Positions 1 to 9,920 of a DNA stretch of 64,000 bases are shown piece after piece. This DNA is from Thalassovita mediterranea (GTDB lineage Bacteria; Pseudomonadota; Alphaproteobacteria; Rhodobacterales; Rhodobacteraceae). The stretch covers positions 152,571 to 216,570 of the forward strand of contig NZ_CYSF01000009.1 of NCBI RefSeq assembly GCF_001458435.1, written 5' to 3'. How positions within the stretch are numbered: position 1 is the first letter of the stretch; the number at the start of each line of letters is the position of its first letter. The notes below the pieces were generated by a model. The model saw only the letters and a program-made list of their open reading frames with translations, did not search any database and was not told the origin of the DNA. A program made the position numbers and the translations under genes.

Positions 1-318
1 ACTGGTCGCGTTCAATATAACTGTCTGCACCATAGCAATGCCCAATCCCGGAAGCGTCTAAGCGCCCAATTCAAAGTCTTGTTTCGATGCCGCCTCTCAA
101 TGCTATTGCATCGACGGATTTTTCACACCGAAGTCTAAATATATGACTAACTATGGCACACTTGAGGCAGGGCTGGGGCAACCAAGAGGAGATCGCGCAC
201 ACGCACAAGCATAGCGCCTACGCCTTTAGGATAATTGATACAGAGGGTTGCACCCCCTTACGGGCGCAGGGCCATTCAGAATAGGCCCGGTCATAATTAA
301 AACAGCGGTTTTAAATAA
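1..318. other. Intergenic region, no gene recognised
   Basis: No convincing coding region or RNA gene is visible in the first 318 bases. A frame open from the left edge ends at about base 138 and has no recognisable protein character. A 43-codon ATG frame at 153-284 lacks a clear ribosome binding site. The stretch is more AT-rich than the genes around it and ends at the icd terminator. Confidence 0.5.
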
Positions 319-346
319 AAAGCCGCCCACGAACGCGGGCGGCTTC
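319..346 (-). terminator. Rho-independent terminator of icd
   Basis: The 8-bp stem AGCCGCCC / GGGCGGCT (321-328 and 337-344) is followed on the minus strand by a U-rich tract (TTTTATTTAA). It lies about 50 bases past the icd stop codon. Confidence 0.85.
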
Positions 347-393
347 ATAACTTAGGGTGCATGGTCCCAGATCAGATCCGGAACAGCACAGAT

Positions 394-2610
394 TTAGTCG
401 ATGATCGCGTTCAGCGTGGCCGAGGGGCGCATCACTTTGGCTTTCAGCTCAACCGACGGGCGGAAGTAGCCGCCGATGTCCGCTGCCGGACCCTGTGCTG
501 CGGCCAGTTCGGCCAGGATGGCTGCTTCGCCTTCGGCCAGCGCTTTGGCAACGCCTGCAAACTCTGCAGCTAGATCAGCGTCATCGGACTGCGCGGCCAG
601 TGCTTCGGCCCAGTAGCGGGCGAACCAGTAGTGGCTGTCACGGTTGTCTGGCTGACCTACCTTGCGCGAAGGCGAACGGTTGTCGTCCAGAATGCCTTGG
701 GTCGCTGCCTCTGCTGCGACGCCCAGCACGCCTGCTTTGGCGTTACCTTTGACGTCGGCGAGGAAGTTCAGGCTTTCACTCAATGCGCAAAACTCACCCA
801 TCGAGTCCCAGCGCAGGTGGTTTTCTTCGACCAGCTGTTGAACGTGTTTCGGGGCCGACCCGCCAGCGCCGGTTTCAAACAGACCACCGCCCTGCATCAG
901 CTTCACAATCGACAGCATCTTGGCCGAGGTGCCCAGTTCCAGAATGGGGAACAGGTCGGTCAGGTAGTCACGCAGCACGTTGCCGGTGATGGCGATGCTG
1001 TCGTTGCCTGCGGTGATGGTTTTCAGCGACTGTGCGGTGGCTTCACGCGGGGCCATGATCTGGAACAGGTCCGCTTTGCCAGCGGCTTCCAGTGCGGGCT
1101 GAACGTATTTGATCAGCTCTGCGTCGTGGGCGCGGTTTGCGTCCAGCCAGAAGATCGCCTCAGAACCGGTCAGACGCTGACGGTCCAGTGCCAGTTCGAT
1201 CCAGTTTTCAATCGGCGCTTTCTTCACGGTGCAGGAACGCCAGATGTCACCGGCCTCTACCTCGTGGCTGTGCAGGGTTTCACCGTTCGCCAGAACGATG
1301 CGAATGGTACCTGCGGCAGGCGCTTCGAAGGTGGTGGGGTGCGAACCGTACTCTTCAGCCTTCTGGGCCATCAGACCGACGTTGGCAACCGACCCAGCGG
1401 TGGTCACGTCCAGCGCGCCGTTGGCTTTGAAGAAGTTGATGGTTTCGTCGTAGACGGTGGCGTAGCAACGATCCGGGATCACACAGTTGGTGTCACCTTT
1501 GTTGCCAGCCTCGTCCCAGCCCTTACCACCGGCGCGGATCACGGCGGGCATGGAGGCGTCGATGATCACGTCCGACGGTACGTGCAGGTTGGTGATGCCT
1601 TTGTCGCTGTCGACCATATACATGGACGGACGATCCAGCGCGGCAATCTCTGCCTTGATTTCATCGGCGTTGGCCAGCATGTCGATCGCCGCCAGAACAG
1701 CGCCCAGACCCGAGTTGGCCGCGCCACCGGCAGCCGCGATTGCGTCGCCGTGTTTGTCCCAAACCGGACCCAGCCATGCCTTGACCGCGTGACCGAAGAT
1801 GATCGGGTCGGACACCTTCATCATCGTCGCTTTCATGTGCAGCGAGAACATGGTGCCGTCTGCTTTGGTGTCTTCAATCGCTTCGGCGAGGAAGGAACCC
1901 AGTGCAGCAGCGGACATGAAAGTCGCGTCCGCAACGGTGCCTTCGGCCAGCGGGTAGCTGTCCTTCAGAACGGCGACGGAACCGTCAGCAGCAACGAATT
2001 CGATCTTCGCATCACCGGCCTGCGCGGCAGAGATGGTGGCGGAAACTTCGTTTGCGTAGAAGTCGTTGCCAGGCATGGAGGACACTTTGGTCTTGCTGTC
2101 GGCAACCCATGCGCCCATCGAATGCGGGTTGTTCTGGGCGAAGTTCTTTACTGCCTTTGCCGAACGACGGTCAGAGTTACCTTCGCGCAGAACCGGGTTC
2201 ACGGCGGAACCTTTGATGCCGTCGTAACGGGCGCGGATCTCTTTTTCGGCGTCTGTTGCAGGCGCTTCGGGGTAGGACGGGATGTTGTAGCCCTGACCCT
2301 GCAATTCCTCAATCGCGGCAACCAGCTGCGGTACCGAGGCCGAGATGTTGGGTAGCTTGATCACGTTGGCATCGGGGGTCTTTACCAGCTCACCCAGTGC
2401 GGCCAAATCATCGGACTGACGCTGATCATCGGTCAGGTTTTCCGGGAAGGTCGCGATGATGCGGCCGGCCAGCGAAATGTCAGGGGTACCCACAGTGATT
2501 CCGGCGCTCGATACAAACTTGCGAATGATCGGCAGGAAGGAGGCGGAGGCCAGCTCGGGCGCTTCGTCTACAATTGTATACAGAATGTCGGGCGTCTTGT
2601 TTTCAGCCAT
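394..2610 (-). CDS. icd: NADP-dependent isocitrate dehydrogenase, monomeric type
   Basis: The enzyme oxidatively decarboxylates isocitrate to 2-oxoglutarate in the TCA cycle, producing cytosolic NADPH. At 738 residues it has the length of the monomeric IDH family (about 740), unrelated in length to the 400-residue dimeric enzymes. The N-terminus [20 protein letters not shown] is typical of this family. The ATG at 2610 is chosen because AAAGG lies about 8 nt upstream; the frame stays open for 28 more codons upstream but those look non-coding. The gene stands alone with its own terminator. The family assignment is firm; regulation cannot be read from the sequence. Confidence 0.96.
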   Translation of the reverse strand: MAENKTPDILYTIVDEAPELASASFLPIIRKFVSSAGITVGTPDISLAGRIIATFPENLTDDQRQSDDLAALGELVKTPDANVIKLPNISASVPQLVAAIEELQGQGYNIPSYPEAPATDAEKEIRARYDGIKGSAVNPVLREGNSDRRSAKAVKNFAQNNPHSMGAWVADSKTKVSSMPGNDFYANEVSATISAAQAGDAKIEFVAADGSVAVLKDSYPLAEGTVADATFMSAAALGSFLAEAIEDTKADGTMFSLHMKATMMKVSDPIIFGHAVKAWLGPVWDKHGDAIAAAGGAANSGLGAVLAAIDMLANADEIKAEIAALDRPSMYMVDSDKGITNLHVPSDVIIDASMPAVIRAGGKGWDEAGNKGDTNCVIPDRCYATVYDETINFFKANGALDVTTAGSVANVGLMAQKAEEYGSHPTTFEAPAAGTIRIVLANGETLHSHEVEAGDIWRSCTVKKAPIENWIELALDRQRLTGSEAIFWLDANRAHDAELIKYVQPALEAAGKADLFQIMAPREATAQSLKTITAGNDSIAITGNVLRDYLTDLFPILELGTSAKMLSIVKLMQGGGLFETGAGGSAPKHVQQLVEENHLRWDSMGEFCALSESLNFLADVKGNAKAGVLGVAAEAATQGILDDNRSPSRKVGQPDNRDSHYWFARYWAEALAAQSDDADLAAEFAGVAKALAEGEAAILAELAAAQGPAADIGGYFRPSVELKAKVMRPSATLNAIID

Positions 2611-2868
2611 GTTTCTACCTTTCGTTTTTTTACAGGGTAGCTGGTTGACGAACAGCAGCGGCGCTGCACTGGCGGATGCAAAGGCACAGTCCAAAAATCA
2701 TGGACCAGCCTGCAAGGTTCCCGTTCCCCTTAGAGTAAGGCGCGCAAAAGATCAATTCGCATTCCGCGCTTTCCCGCAGCATGCGGCACTGCCAGCGACC
2801 AAAAGGACAAAAAACCGCAGCCTGAGCGCATGAGCATGAGATGGCAATCAGGCAGACGGTAGAACGCC
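2611..2868. other. Intergenic region upstream of icd
   Basis: This is the gap between the icd start and the hairpin behind the first chemoreceptor gene. It must hold the icd promoter, but I see no clear -35/-10 pair, operator or small ORF in it. Confidence 0.4.
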
Positions 2869-2893
2869 AAGGGCCGCCCAGTGGGCGGCCCCG
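2869..2893 (-). terminator. Hairpin downstream of the first chemoreceptor gene
   Basis: A perfect 9-bp GC stem, GGGCCGCCC / GGGCGGCCC, with a 3-nt loop lies 21 bases past the MCP stop. There is no real U-run, so it may slow decay or act as a weak terminator rather than a classic one. Confidence 0.5.
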
Positions 2894-2911
2894 GCAGGTT
2901 ATCGTAAAAGG

Positions 2912-4711
2912 TTACGCAGCCTTTGATTTGCTCGGGGTGAAATCAACATCGTCTTCTTCACCATCGAAATCATCCAGCGACAGATCAATATCTGCACCAC
3001 CCTCGGCAACGGCGAAGGGATCTTCACCCGCATCCTCGCCCATATCGAAGGTGGCGGCGTCCTCGCCCACGGCTACCTCCTCGGCGTCATCTGGCAGTTC
3101 GGACAGATCTACGGCGGTAGACACGTCGCCATCTTCCAGTTGGAAATAACGCACGCTGTCACGCAGTGTTTGTGCCTGTGCAGCCAGTTCTTCGGCGGTT
3201 GCGGACATCTCTTCGGAGGCGGCGTTGTTTTCCTGCGTCACATCATCAAGGCTAGTGATCGCATGGTTAATCTGCGTCATGCCCTGCGAAATCTCACCGT
3301 TGGCGTTCGAAATATTCGAAACCAGTTCAGCAGTGCGCTCGATGTTGGGCACCAGACCGTCCAGCATTTTCATCGCCTTTTCGGCAGCGCCCTGCGTGCC
3401 GGACGACAGCGCCGAAATCTCACCAGCCGCTTCCTGGCTGCGCTCCGCCAGCTTGCGCACCTCGGCGGCCACAACCGCAAAGCCGCGGCCATGTTCACCT
3501 GCGCGCGCGGCCTCAACAGCGGCATTCAGCGCCAACAGGTCGGTCTGACGGGCGATTTCCTGCACCACGTTAATGCGGTCGATGATGGTGTTGAGGCTGT
3601 CCATCGCCTCTTTCACCGCGGCACCACTGTCACGCGCTTCGGCGGCAGAGGCCAGAGCCATCTGTTCAGTTTCCTGCGCGTTTTCGGCCGTCTGGCTGAT
3701 ATTTGCGGTCATTTCTTCGACGGAGGCAGACACATCTTCGGTCGCACCCGCCTGTTTTGAGCCACCGTCGGCAATCCCAACCGAAGCTTCCGCCATTTGA
3801 TTGGCGCCGGTCGCAACATAGCGCGACCCTTCGGATACGTTGGTGACCACACCACGCAGGTTCGTGACCATTTCGTTGAGATTGTTCAGCAGGTCTCCCA
3901 GCTCATTGCGCTGTTTGTGGGTGATTGTTTTGCTCAGATCGCCACCCGCAACATCGCTGGACAATTCGATCGCCTGCTTCATCCCACGCGCCAGGGCGGT
4001 AACAATGCCCTGCCCCATCACAATGGCAATCGCAACGCCACCGATCACGGCGCCGATCAACAGCTGCATCACGCTTTCAAAAGACGCGACATTTTCTGCC
4101 AGCGCCTTGTCCAGCAGGGCGTTTTCCTTATCCAGCGTGTCATCCACCAGCGCGCTCATGCGCTCGTAGTTCTTCTTGTTGTCCTCGCGCAGCAGGTTGG
4201 CCGCAATCGTAGCGCCACCGACCCCCAGCATCTGCATAACATTGCGGTTCACCCGATCGATCTTTTTCGAGATCGCCTGATATTCCTCCAGAAACGCCAG
4301 CATAGCCAATTCATGCTGCGCCGACACATCCCCGTGCGCATCCGCAGTGCCGACTTTTTCCAGCGCTTCTTCGCTGACGCCGTCCGCAATTGCGAAGCCG
4401 CTATGCAGTTCCACCGCTGCGGCGACCTGATCTTTGCGCGATTCCGTCAGCTCTTTGATCTGGTTTTTCATTTCCTTGCGCTCTTTGCGGCTGTCAGCCA
4501 GCAAATAGTCGCGGATCCGCGTCTGGATACGTTCATGCACGTTCGCCAGCTCTTCGACCTCTTTCAAGGCCGCAAAATTGCGTGCGACAATCTTGTCGCT
4601 GGCTTTGTTCATCGCGCGCATTTCATAGATTGCCAAACCACCGATCCCGGCGATCACTAGCGTCAAAGCCATCAATGTCAGCGACAGGCGCGTCTTAATC
4701 GTTACTCTCAT
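2912..4711 (-). CDS. Methyl-accepting chemotaxis protein (tandem copy 1)
   Basis: Inner-membrane chemoreceptor of 599 residues that would signal to CheA/CheW. TM1 lies at residues about 7-29, followed by a helical periplasmic ligand domain of four-helix-bundle type, a second TM near residue 215, HAMP, and the MCP signalling domain with the hairpin tip [20 protein letters not shown]. The tail is acidic and ends [10 protein letters not shown], not the NWETF pentapeptide. I use the ATG at 4711, which has GAGAG about 9 nt upstream; the ATG at 4717 has that motif too close. The signalling half is almost identical in DNA to the adjacent copy, while the sensor halves differ. The ligand is unknown. 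Confidence 0.92.
   Translation of the reverse strand: MRVTIKTRLSLTLMALTLVIAGIGGLAIYEMRAMNKASDKIVARNFAALKEVEELANVHERIQTRIRDYLLADSRKERKEMKNQIKELTESRKDQVAAAVELHSGFAIADGVSEEALEKVGTADAHGDVSAQHELAMLAFLEEYQAISKKIDRVNRNVMQMLGVGGATIAANLLREDNKKNYERMSALVDDTLDKENALLDKALAENVASFESVMQLLIGAVIGGVAIAIVMGQGIVTALARGMKQAIELSSDVAGGDLSKTITHKQRNELGDLLNNLNEMVTNLRGVVTNVSEGSRYVATGANQMAEASVGIADGGSKQAGATEDVSASVEEMTANISQTAENAQETEQMALASAAEARDSGAAVKEAMDSLNTIIDRINVVQEIARQTDLLALNAAVEAARAGEHGRGFAVVAAEVRKLAERSQEAAGEISALSSGTQGAAEKAMKMLDGLVPNIERTAELVSNISNANGEISQGMTQINHAITSLDDVTQENNAASEEMSATAEELAAQAQTLRDSVRYFQLEDGDVSTAVDLSELPDDAEEVAVGEDAATFDMGEDAGEDPFAVAEGGADIDLSLDDFDGEEDDVDFTPSKSKAA
3158..3889. repeat. Direct repeat, unit A (MCP signalling domain)
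   Basis: This stretch matches 5102-5833 at a constant offset of 1944 bases with no gaps. By hand I count about 16 differences over 3161-3780, roughly 97% identity. Differences become frequent past about 3815 (HAMP side), and similarity is lost toward the sensor domains. Confidence 0.9.
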
Positions 4712-4876
4712 AGTCATACACTCTCTACTAGACAGACGCAGCGCGGGACGAAGGCGCGTCAGTTTTAGTCGTTGTTTTAACAAACGTCATTTGGTGCGTT
4801 CGTTTTACAATTGCCGTCGCGGGGCCATCGACGAAAGGAGGCTGGCGACGCAGGTTCCGCCGCCAGCCAGCTTAGG

Positions 4877-6670
4877 TTATGCCGCTTTTGTTTTGGCGGG
4901 CGTGAAGTCGATTTCTTCGCCGTCGTCGAAATCATCCATCGACAGGTCAATCACCGGATCAGCCTCAGCAGTGGCAGCAACTGTGGTGGCGGCGGCCTGC
5001 TGCGGTGCGGGCGCGGTTTCCGCGTCACCGGCCAAATTACGGGCCGCTTCCTGACACTCGATGTCGCCACCATCGCAATCCAGACGGAATGCACCAACCG
5101 TGTCACGCAGAGTTTGTGCCTGTGCAGCCAGTTCTTCGGCGGTTGCGGACATCTCTTCGGAGGCGGCGTTGTTTTCCTGCGTCACATCATCAAGGCTGGT
5201 GATCGCATGGTTGATCTGCGTCATGCCCTGCGAAATCTCACCGTTGGCGTTCGAAATATTCGAAACCAGTTCAGCAGTGCGTTCGATGTTGGGCACCAGA
5301 CCGTCCAGCATTTTCATCGCCTTTTCGGCAGCGCCCTGCGTGCCGGACGACAGCGCCGAAATCTCACCAGCCGCTTCCTGGCTGCGCTCTGCCAACTTGC
5401 GCACCTCGGCGGCCACAACCGCAAAGCCGCGGCCATGTTCACCTGCGCGCGCGGCCTCAACAGCGGCATTCAGCGCCAACAGGTCGGTCTGGCGGGCGAT
5501 TTCCTGCACCACGTTAATGCGGTCGATGATAGTGTTGAGGCTGTCCACCGCCTCTTTCACCGCGGCGCCACTGTCACGCGCTTCGGCGGCAGAGGCCAGC
5601 GCCATCTGTTCAGTTTCCTGCGCGTTTTCGGCCGTCTGGCTGATGTTTGCAGTCATTTCTTCGACGGAGGCAGACACATCTTCGGTCGCGCCCGCCTGCT
5701 TTGAGCCACCGTCAGCAATCCCAACCGAAGCTTCCGCCATCTGATTGGCGCCGGTCGCAACATAGCGTGCGCCCTCGGACACGTTGGTAACGACATCGCG
5801 CAGGTTCGTGACCATATCGTTGAGATTGTTCAACAGATCGGCCAATTCACCTTTTTCCTTGTGCTCTACGGTACGCGACAGAACGCCCTGCGCCACGTCT
5901 TTGCTCAGCCCGATGGCCAATGCAAATCCACGGCTCATCGAGCGCACAATGGTTACTGCGCTAATCAAACCGGTCAGAACCGCGATGGCGACCAGCGTCA
6001 CCACCTGCATAAAGGCGGCGTCATAGATACCCTGCGATTCCGCGACCGAGGCCTGCATCGCCGCATTCTTTTGCGCGAACACCTCTGTCAGCAGCTGTTC
6101 CATCGCGGCATCAGTTTTGGTCGCCTCTTGCACCAGAATTGTGCCCGCCATGTCCTTGCTGCCGAATACCAGCACGTTCTGCACCTTTTTGTTGATGCGT
6201 TCTGTCTGTGTTTTCAGCTCGGAGTAGCGCGTTAAAAACTCCGCCATGACAGGGTCAACCGGCACCCGTTTGGATGTCGCTGCCTCTGCGGCGGCAAATT
6301 CCGCGGCGGCGGCATTTTCGGCGGCGTCAACAGCGGCTGCTTCGGCTGCAGCATCCGCAGGGCCATAAGCCAGCAGTTCCGCTTCGGCCAGCAGCACCTC
6401 TTGTTTTTCCTTCAATTCTGCAAGGTTGGCTTTCAGTCCTTTGCGCAGGTCGCGATCTTCGATCAGCATATAATTGCGGATACTGGTTTCGATCTTGGCC
6501 TGCACAGCTGCGAGGTCGTCAATTTTCTGCAACGCGACCACATCGTTTGCGACGATATGTTCACCGCGTTGCTGGACCTGACGCAGTTCGTAAAGAGACA
6601 GCGCACCGATACCGATGAACAGCGCTGACATCAGAACAAAAGTCAGAGAAAGACGGGTTTTGATGGTCAT
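4877..6670 (-). CDS. Methyl-accepting chemotaxis protein (tandem copy 2)
   Basis: Chemoreceptor of 597 residues, upstream of and in the same orientation as copy 1. TM1 is at residues 7-27, the periplasmic helical domain at about 30-205, then TM2, HAMP and the signalling domain. Compared with copy 1 the sensor carries an Ala/Glu-rich low-complexity stretch at residues 101-132. The C-terminus [10 protein letters not shown] echoes copy 1 although the linker before it differs. ATG at 6670 has AAAGG about 8 nt upstream. The gap to copy 1 is 165 bases, so the two could be co-transcribed or separately expressed. Ligand unknown. Confidence 0.92.
   Translation of the reverse strand: MTIKTRLSLTFVLMSALFIGIGALSLYELRQVQQRGEHIVANDVVALQKIDDLAAVQAKIETSIRNYMLIEDRDLRKGLKANLAELKEKQEVLLAEAELLAYGPADAAAEAAAVDAAENAAAAEFAAAEAATSKRVPVDPVMAEFLTRYSELKTQTERINKKVQNVLVFGSKDMAGTILVQEATKTDAAMEQLLTEVFAQKNAAMQASVAESQGIYDAAFMQVVTLVAIAVLTGLISAVTIVRSMSRGFALAIGLSKDVAQGVLSRTVEHKEKGELADLLNNLNDMVTNLRDVVTNVSEGARYVATGANQMAEASVGIADGGSKQAGATEDVSASVEEMTANISQTAENAQETEQMALASAAEARDSGAAVKEAVDSLNTIIDRINVVQEIARQTDLLALNAAVEAARAGEHGRGFAVVAAEVRKLAERSQEAAGEISALSSGTQGAAEKAMKMLDGLVPNIERTAELVSNISNANGEISQGMTQINHAITSLDDVTQENNAASEEMSATAEELAAQAQTLRDTVGAFRLDCDGGDIECQEAARNLAGDAETAPAPQQAAATTVAATAEADPVIDLSMDDFDDGEEIDFTPAKTKAA
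5102..5833. repeat. Direct repeat, unit B (MCP signalling domain)
   Basis: Partner of 3158-3889. The encoded signalling segments are identical apart from a handful of residues, whereas the sensor domains of the two receptors share only short patches. Confidence 0.9.
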
Positions 6671-7125
6671 ACTCTTGGCCTTTACTGATTAATTATCTGT
6701 GGCAAACGCAATGCGTGATGCCGGGTTGGGGGGAACGGATCGCATTGCCGACAGGCAGGACAGCGACCACCGCAATGTCCGATCTACAGCAGATTTGCTG
6801 CAGCGCGCGTGGAGGGTTCGCGCGGAAAACACGTGGCTGGCTTTGGGTTGGGAACTTGGGGTCAGCACCAGATACATTTTCACTCGGACACAGTTTTAGA
6901 CCTACTAAACAACGACGCCTTCCCCGACGGTTTGAGGCGACAGCAGGTAAAACTGCACCGAAAATGCAGGTTCAAAGGTATGGGAATGCCATCTTTTGCA
7001 GGGTTTGTCGCCCGCAGCGGTTGCGCGGCGCGCTAAAATGCAAATTTAGGCATTAAATATGATGAAAAACGAATATTTTCGACATACACGAAACCACACC
7101 TGATCAGGCACATTACGTGGAAAAC
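6671..7125. other. Intergenic region, no gene seen
   Basis: These 455 bases hold the leader and promoter of the second chemoreceptor gene. Short open frames occur on both strands but none has a convincing start or protein-like composition. No tRNA or known small RNA is recognised here. Confidence 0.45.
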
Positions 7126-7201
7126 TGGTAGGCCCGGAGGGATTTGAACCCCCAACCAAAGCGTTATGAGCGCTCTGCTCTAACCGTTGAGCTACAGGCC
7201 C
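7126..7201 (-). tRNA. tRNA with anticodon CAT, probably tRNA-Ile2
   Basis: A complete 76-nt cloverleaf on the minus strand. The acceptor GGGCCTG pairs with CGGGCCT, the D-arm is GCTC/GAGC, the anticodon stem GAGCG/CGCTT surrounds loop CTCATAA, the T-arm contains TTCAAAT, and the CCA end is encoded. The CTCATAA loop with the flanking AGAGCA and TTGGT resembles ileX-type tRNA-Ile whose C34 becomes lysidine and reads AUA. Elongator tRNA-Met shares the anticodon, so the isotype is inferred from overall resemblance. Confidence 0.88.
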
Positions 7202-7423
7202 CCAGTGGTCTTTGCTTAGGACGCGGTCGCGCGATGGTCAAGCAGATAGATCGCACACCCTATGCGTTAAATGTGACCCATTCAATTTCGCTCAAAAGGT
7301 GGATAGCATCAACAACCCCAGCGATGCGGCGCACTATGTTGCGGCGCAACTTGCGACTTCTACGGCATTGATATTTGCCCCAACAGGCAACACGCGGCAG
7401 CGCGGCGGAAATGACGCGGCGTT

Positions 7424-7437
7424 TTGATCAAAATCAA
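7424..7437. promoter_or_regulatory. FNR/FnrL-type binding site
   Basis: TTGAT-CAAA-ATCAA is a perfect match to the TTGATN4ATCAA consensus of FNR-family regulators. It is centred about 80 bases upstream of the acyl-CoA ligase start, a plausible activator or repressor position. Confidence 0.6.
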
Positions 7438-7510
7438 TGGACACCGCACCTCAACTTCTCAACACAGCGGACACGCAAAAAATTACATGTGTGATCTTGA
7501 GGAGGATTTC

Positions 7511-9133
7511 ATGTTTGGTTCGATGATGCATCAGCAGCTGACCGTCAGCTCGCAGTTGGCACATGCCGCCCGCTACCACGCAGACACAGAGGTCGTTTCG
7601 GTTGAAACCACCGGCGGTGTCGAGCGCACAAACTGGGGTCAGGTAGAACAGAACGCTCGCCAGCTGGCCTCGGCACTGGAAAGCCTGGGGCTGGAAAAAG
7701 GCGCCCGCTGTGCCACCATCGCCTGGAACAACCGCCGCCACCTTGAGATCTACTTCGGCGTCGCAGGTGCGGGCATGATCTGCCACACCATCAACCCGCG
7801 TCTGTTCCCCGAACAGCTGATCTACATCATCAACCACGCCAAAGATCAGGTCCTGTTTCTGGATGCCACCTTCCTGCCGGTTGCGGCGAAACTGGGTGAG
7901 CATCTGAAAACCGTTAAACATGTGGTTCTGATGGGCCCGCGCAACGAAGAGTTTGCCGCGCAGGTTCCAAACCTGAAATTCTACGATGAACTGGTCGCGT
8001 CGGGCGATGCGGATTATGTCTGGCCCGAGATCGACGAAAACACGCCGTCGTCGCTGTGCTACACCTCCGGCACCACCGGCAACCCCAAGGGCGTTCTGTA
8101 TTCGCATCGTTCGACCGTTCTGCACTCGCTGGCGGGCAACCAGCCTGACGGTCTGGCCATCTCGGCGCGTGACACCGTGATGCCCGTTGTGCCGATGTTC
8201 CACGTCAACGCATGGGGTGTGCCCTATATCGCCGCCGCCAACGGCTGTAAGCTGGTCATGCCAGGCCCGAACATGGATGGTGCCAGCCTGGCCAATCTGA
8301 TCGACGACGAAAAGATCACGCTGGCACTGGGTGTTCCAACCATCTGGCTGGGCCTGTTGGCCGCACTGGAAGAAAAGGGGTCGACCGCGCCGTCGCTGGA
8401 ACGCACCGTGATCGGTGGCTCTGCCTGCCCGCCGTCGATGATCGAAACCTTCCGCGACAAATACGACTGCACCGTGATCCACGCATGGGGCATGACCGAA
8501 ACCAGCCCGCTAGGGACCGTCAACAACCTGCTGCAGAAACACGATGCCCTCAGCGTCGAGGAGCAGAACAAAATCCGCGAAGGTCAGGGCCGCCCACCGT
8601 TCGGCGTCGAGCTGCGTCTGGTCGATGACGAAGGCCACATCCTGCCCCATGATGGCGTCACCCAGGGTGAATTGCAGATCCGCGGCCACTGGATCGTGGA
8701 AAACTACTTCATGGTTGAGGAAAGCGCGCTGACCATCGATGGCTGGTTCGACACGGGCGATGTCGCCACTGTGGATCCCGATGGCTACATGATCATCCGC
8801 GACCGTTCCAAGGACATCATCAAATCCGGTGGTGAATGGATTTCGACCGTAGAGCTGGAAAACATCGCCGTTGGCCACCCCGCCATCGCCAACGCCGCTG
8901 CCATCGCTGCGCGTCATGAGAAATGGGACGAACGCCCGGTCATCATCGCCCTCTTGGCCGAAGGTCAATCGGTGAGCGAAGAAGAACTGCTGGCCTACTA
9001 CGATGGCAAAATCGCCAAATGGCAAATCCCTGACAAGGTGATCTTTACCGACGCCCTGCCCATCGGCGGCACAGGCAAGGTTTTGAAAAACAAACTGCGT
9101 GAACAATACGGTGAGTGCCTGATCGAAGGCTAA
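7511..9133 (+). CDS. Acyl-CoA ligase, DmdB-like (AMP-binding family)
   Basis: An adenylate-forming enzyme of 540 residues that activates a carboxylic acid to its CoA thioester. The AMP-binding P-loop [11 protein letters not shown] starts at residue 184, [12 protein letters not shown] follows, and the C-terminal domain carries [12 protein letters not shown] and [13 protein letters not shown] with the catalytic Lys. Length and the N-terminus [20 protein letters not shown] resemble roseobacter DmdB (3-methylmercaptopropionate-CoA ligase of DMSP demethylation) and related medium/long-chain ligases. Substrate is therefore inferred, not shown; no dmdC or dmdD is next to it. ATG at 7511 has GAGGAGG upstream. 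The FNR-type box at 7424-7437 suggests oxygen-linked control. Confidence 0.85.
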   Translation: MFGSMMHQQLTVSSQLAHAARYHADTEVVSVETTGGVERTNWGQVEQNARQLASALESLGLEKGARCATIAWNNRRHLEIYFGVAGAGMICHTINPRLFPEQLIYIINHAKDQVLFLDATFLPVAAKLGEHLKTVKHVVLMGPRNEEFAAQVPNLKFYDELVASGDADYVWPEIDENTPSSLCYTSGTTGNPKGVLYSHRSTVLHSLAGNQPDGLAISARDTVMPVVPMFHVNAWGVPYIAAANGCKLVMPGPNMDGASLANLIDDEKITLALGVPTIWLGLLAALEEKGSTAPSLERTVIGGSACPPSMIETFRDKYDCTVIHAWGMTETSPLGTVNNLLQKHDALSVEEQNKIREGQGRPPFGVELRLVDDEGHILPHDGVTQGELQIRGHWIVENYFMVEESALTIDGWFDTGDVATVDPDGYMIIRDRSKDIIKSGGEWISTVELENIAVGHPAIANAAAIAARHEKWDERPVIIALLAEGQSVSEEELLAYYDGKIAKWQIPDKVIFTDALPIGGTGKVLKNKLREQYGECLIEG

Positions 9134-9155
9134 ATTTTCATCAAAACACACAAAC

Positions 9156-9190
9156 AAAGGCCGGGGGCGCAATCCTCCGGCCTTTTCTTG
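9156..9190 (+). terminator. Rho-independent terminator of the acyl-CoA ligase gene
   Basis: AAAGGCCGG (9156-9164) pairs with CCGGCCTTT (9177-9185) and a short T-rich tail follows. It lies 23 bases after the stop codon. Confidence 0.8.
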
Positions 9191-9385
9191 TCGGTGACTG
9201 GACTAACCTTTTGCCCACCCACTCACCCTTTGGGCATTTCGCCTAGGCCTCTGCACGCCTGAATGTCGCCATAGTTTTTGGCTACCTTGAACCTAACGGG
9301 ATCGCGCCGTCCCGGGTTAGGCCCCTGCAAGGTGAGGCCGCCAAGTTGGTCAGATTGGCGCTCTGTAGCAAGGAAAGGACATTCC

Positions 9386-9514
9386 ATGTCTCAAGATGCT
9401 CAAAAACCGCAAAAATCCCCGCATCAACGCGCGGTGGCGACGCCGCAGGAACCGAAACAGGGCAAACGCGGCGCACCGCAGCCTTTTGTCTTCACGGATT
9501 TCGCGATGATCTAG
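9386..9514 (+). CDS. Small hypothetical protein, 42 residues
   Basis: A short frame with a good ribosome binding site (AAGGAAAGGAC, 5 nt before ATG). The product is hydrophilic, rich in Lys, Gln and Pro, and has no TM segment or recognised domain. It begins MSQDAQKPQKSP and ends PFVFTDFAMI. It sits 48 bases before the TfoX-like gene on the same strand and could be co-transcribed with it. I do not recognise the family; the call rests on the start context only. Confidence 0.5.
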   Translation: MSQDAQKPQKSPHQRAVATPQEPKQGKRGAPQPFVFTDFAMI

Positions 9515-9562
9515 GCCACACTGACGGGTGACGCCCCTCGCAGCATGGGTTACAAAAACCGC

Positions 9563-9920
9563 ATGTCCGATCCCGTCAGCACCATTCGCAACCTTGGTCC
9601 CAAAAGCGATGCCAGCTTTGCCCGCGCCGGTATTATGAATGCCGACCAGCTGCGCGATCTGGGCGCGGATGAGGCCTACAAACGCCTGCTGCTCAGCGGA
9701 TCAAAGCCCCACTTCATCGGGTATTACGCTATGGTCATGGGGCTGCAGGGCCGTCCGTGGAACGATTGTCAGGGTGACGAGAAGAAGGCGCTGCGCAAAC
9801 GCTTTGACACGATCAAGGCCGCGGCTGCCAAGGTACCTGCAACCGCGCCCGCTGGTGAATTGCCACACACAGTCGAAAAAAATCCTGAACGAAATCGGCG
9901 TACGTCCCTTGGCAGACTAG
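9563..9920 (+). pseudogene. TfoX C-terminal-domain protein, frameshifted
   Basis: The N-terminal part, MSDPVSTIRNLGPKSDASFA to about residue 104, matches the TfoX C-terminal domain (helix-hairpin-helix-like, RNLGP...AGI...LRDLGADEAY...GYYAM..G). After an A7 run (9876-9882) the reading frame is lost. Removing one A restores VEKILNEIGVRPLAD and a stop at 9918-9920, giving 118 residues, the usual family size. Without correction the frame reads on through the opposite gene to 11152. It may be a sequencing error, a true mutation, or slippage on the A7 run. An ATG at 9545 is an alternative start. Confidence 0.75.

Noticed and set aside
153..284. 43-codon ATG frame in the left intergenic region
   Set aside because: No ribosome binding site and no protein-like character.
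631..2355. 574-codon open frame opposite icd
   Set aside because: It is antisense to a firmly identified gene, its sequence is not protein-like (Cys/Gly/Val rich, no domain), and it reflects GC-biased codon use.
3158..5833. Long direct repeat as a possible mobile element
   Set aside because: The repeated DNA is the MCP signalling domain, in frame in both genes; no terminal repeats or transposase.
6689..6899. Short frames on both strands upstream of chemoreceptor 2
   Set aside because: No start signals and no recognisable composition; likely chance.
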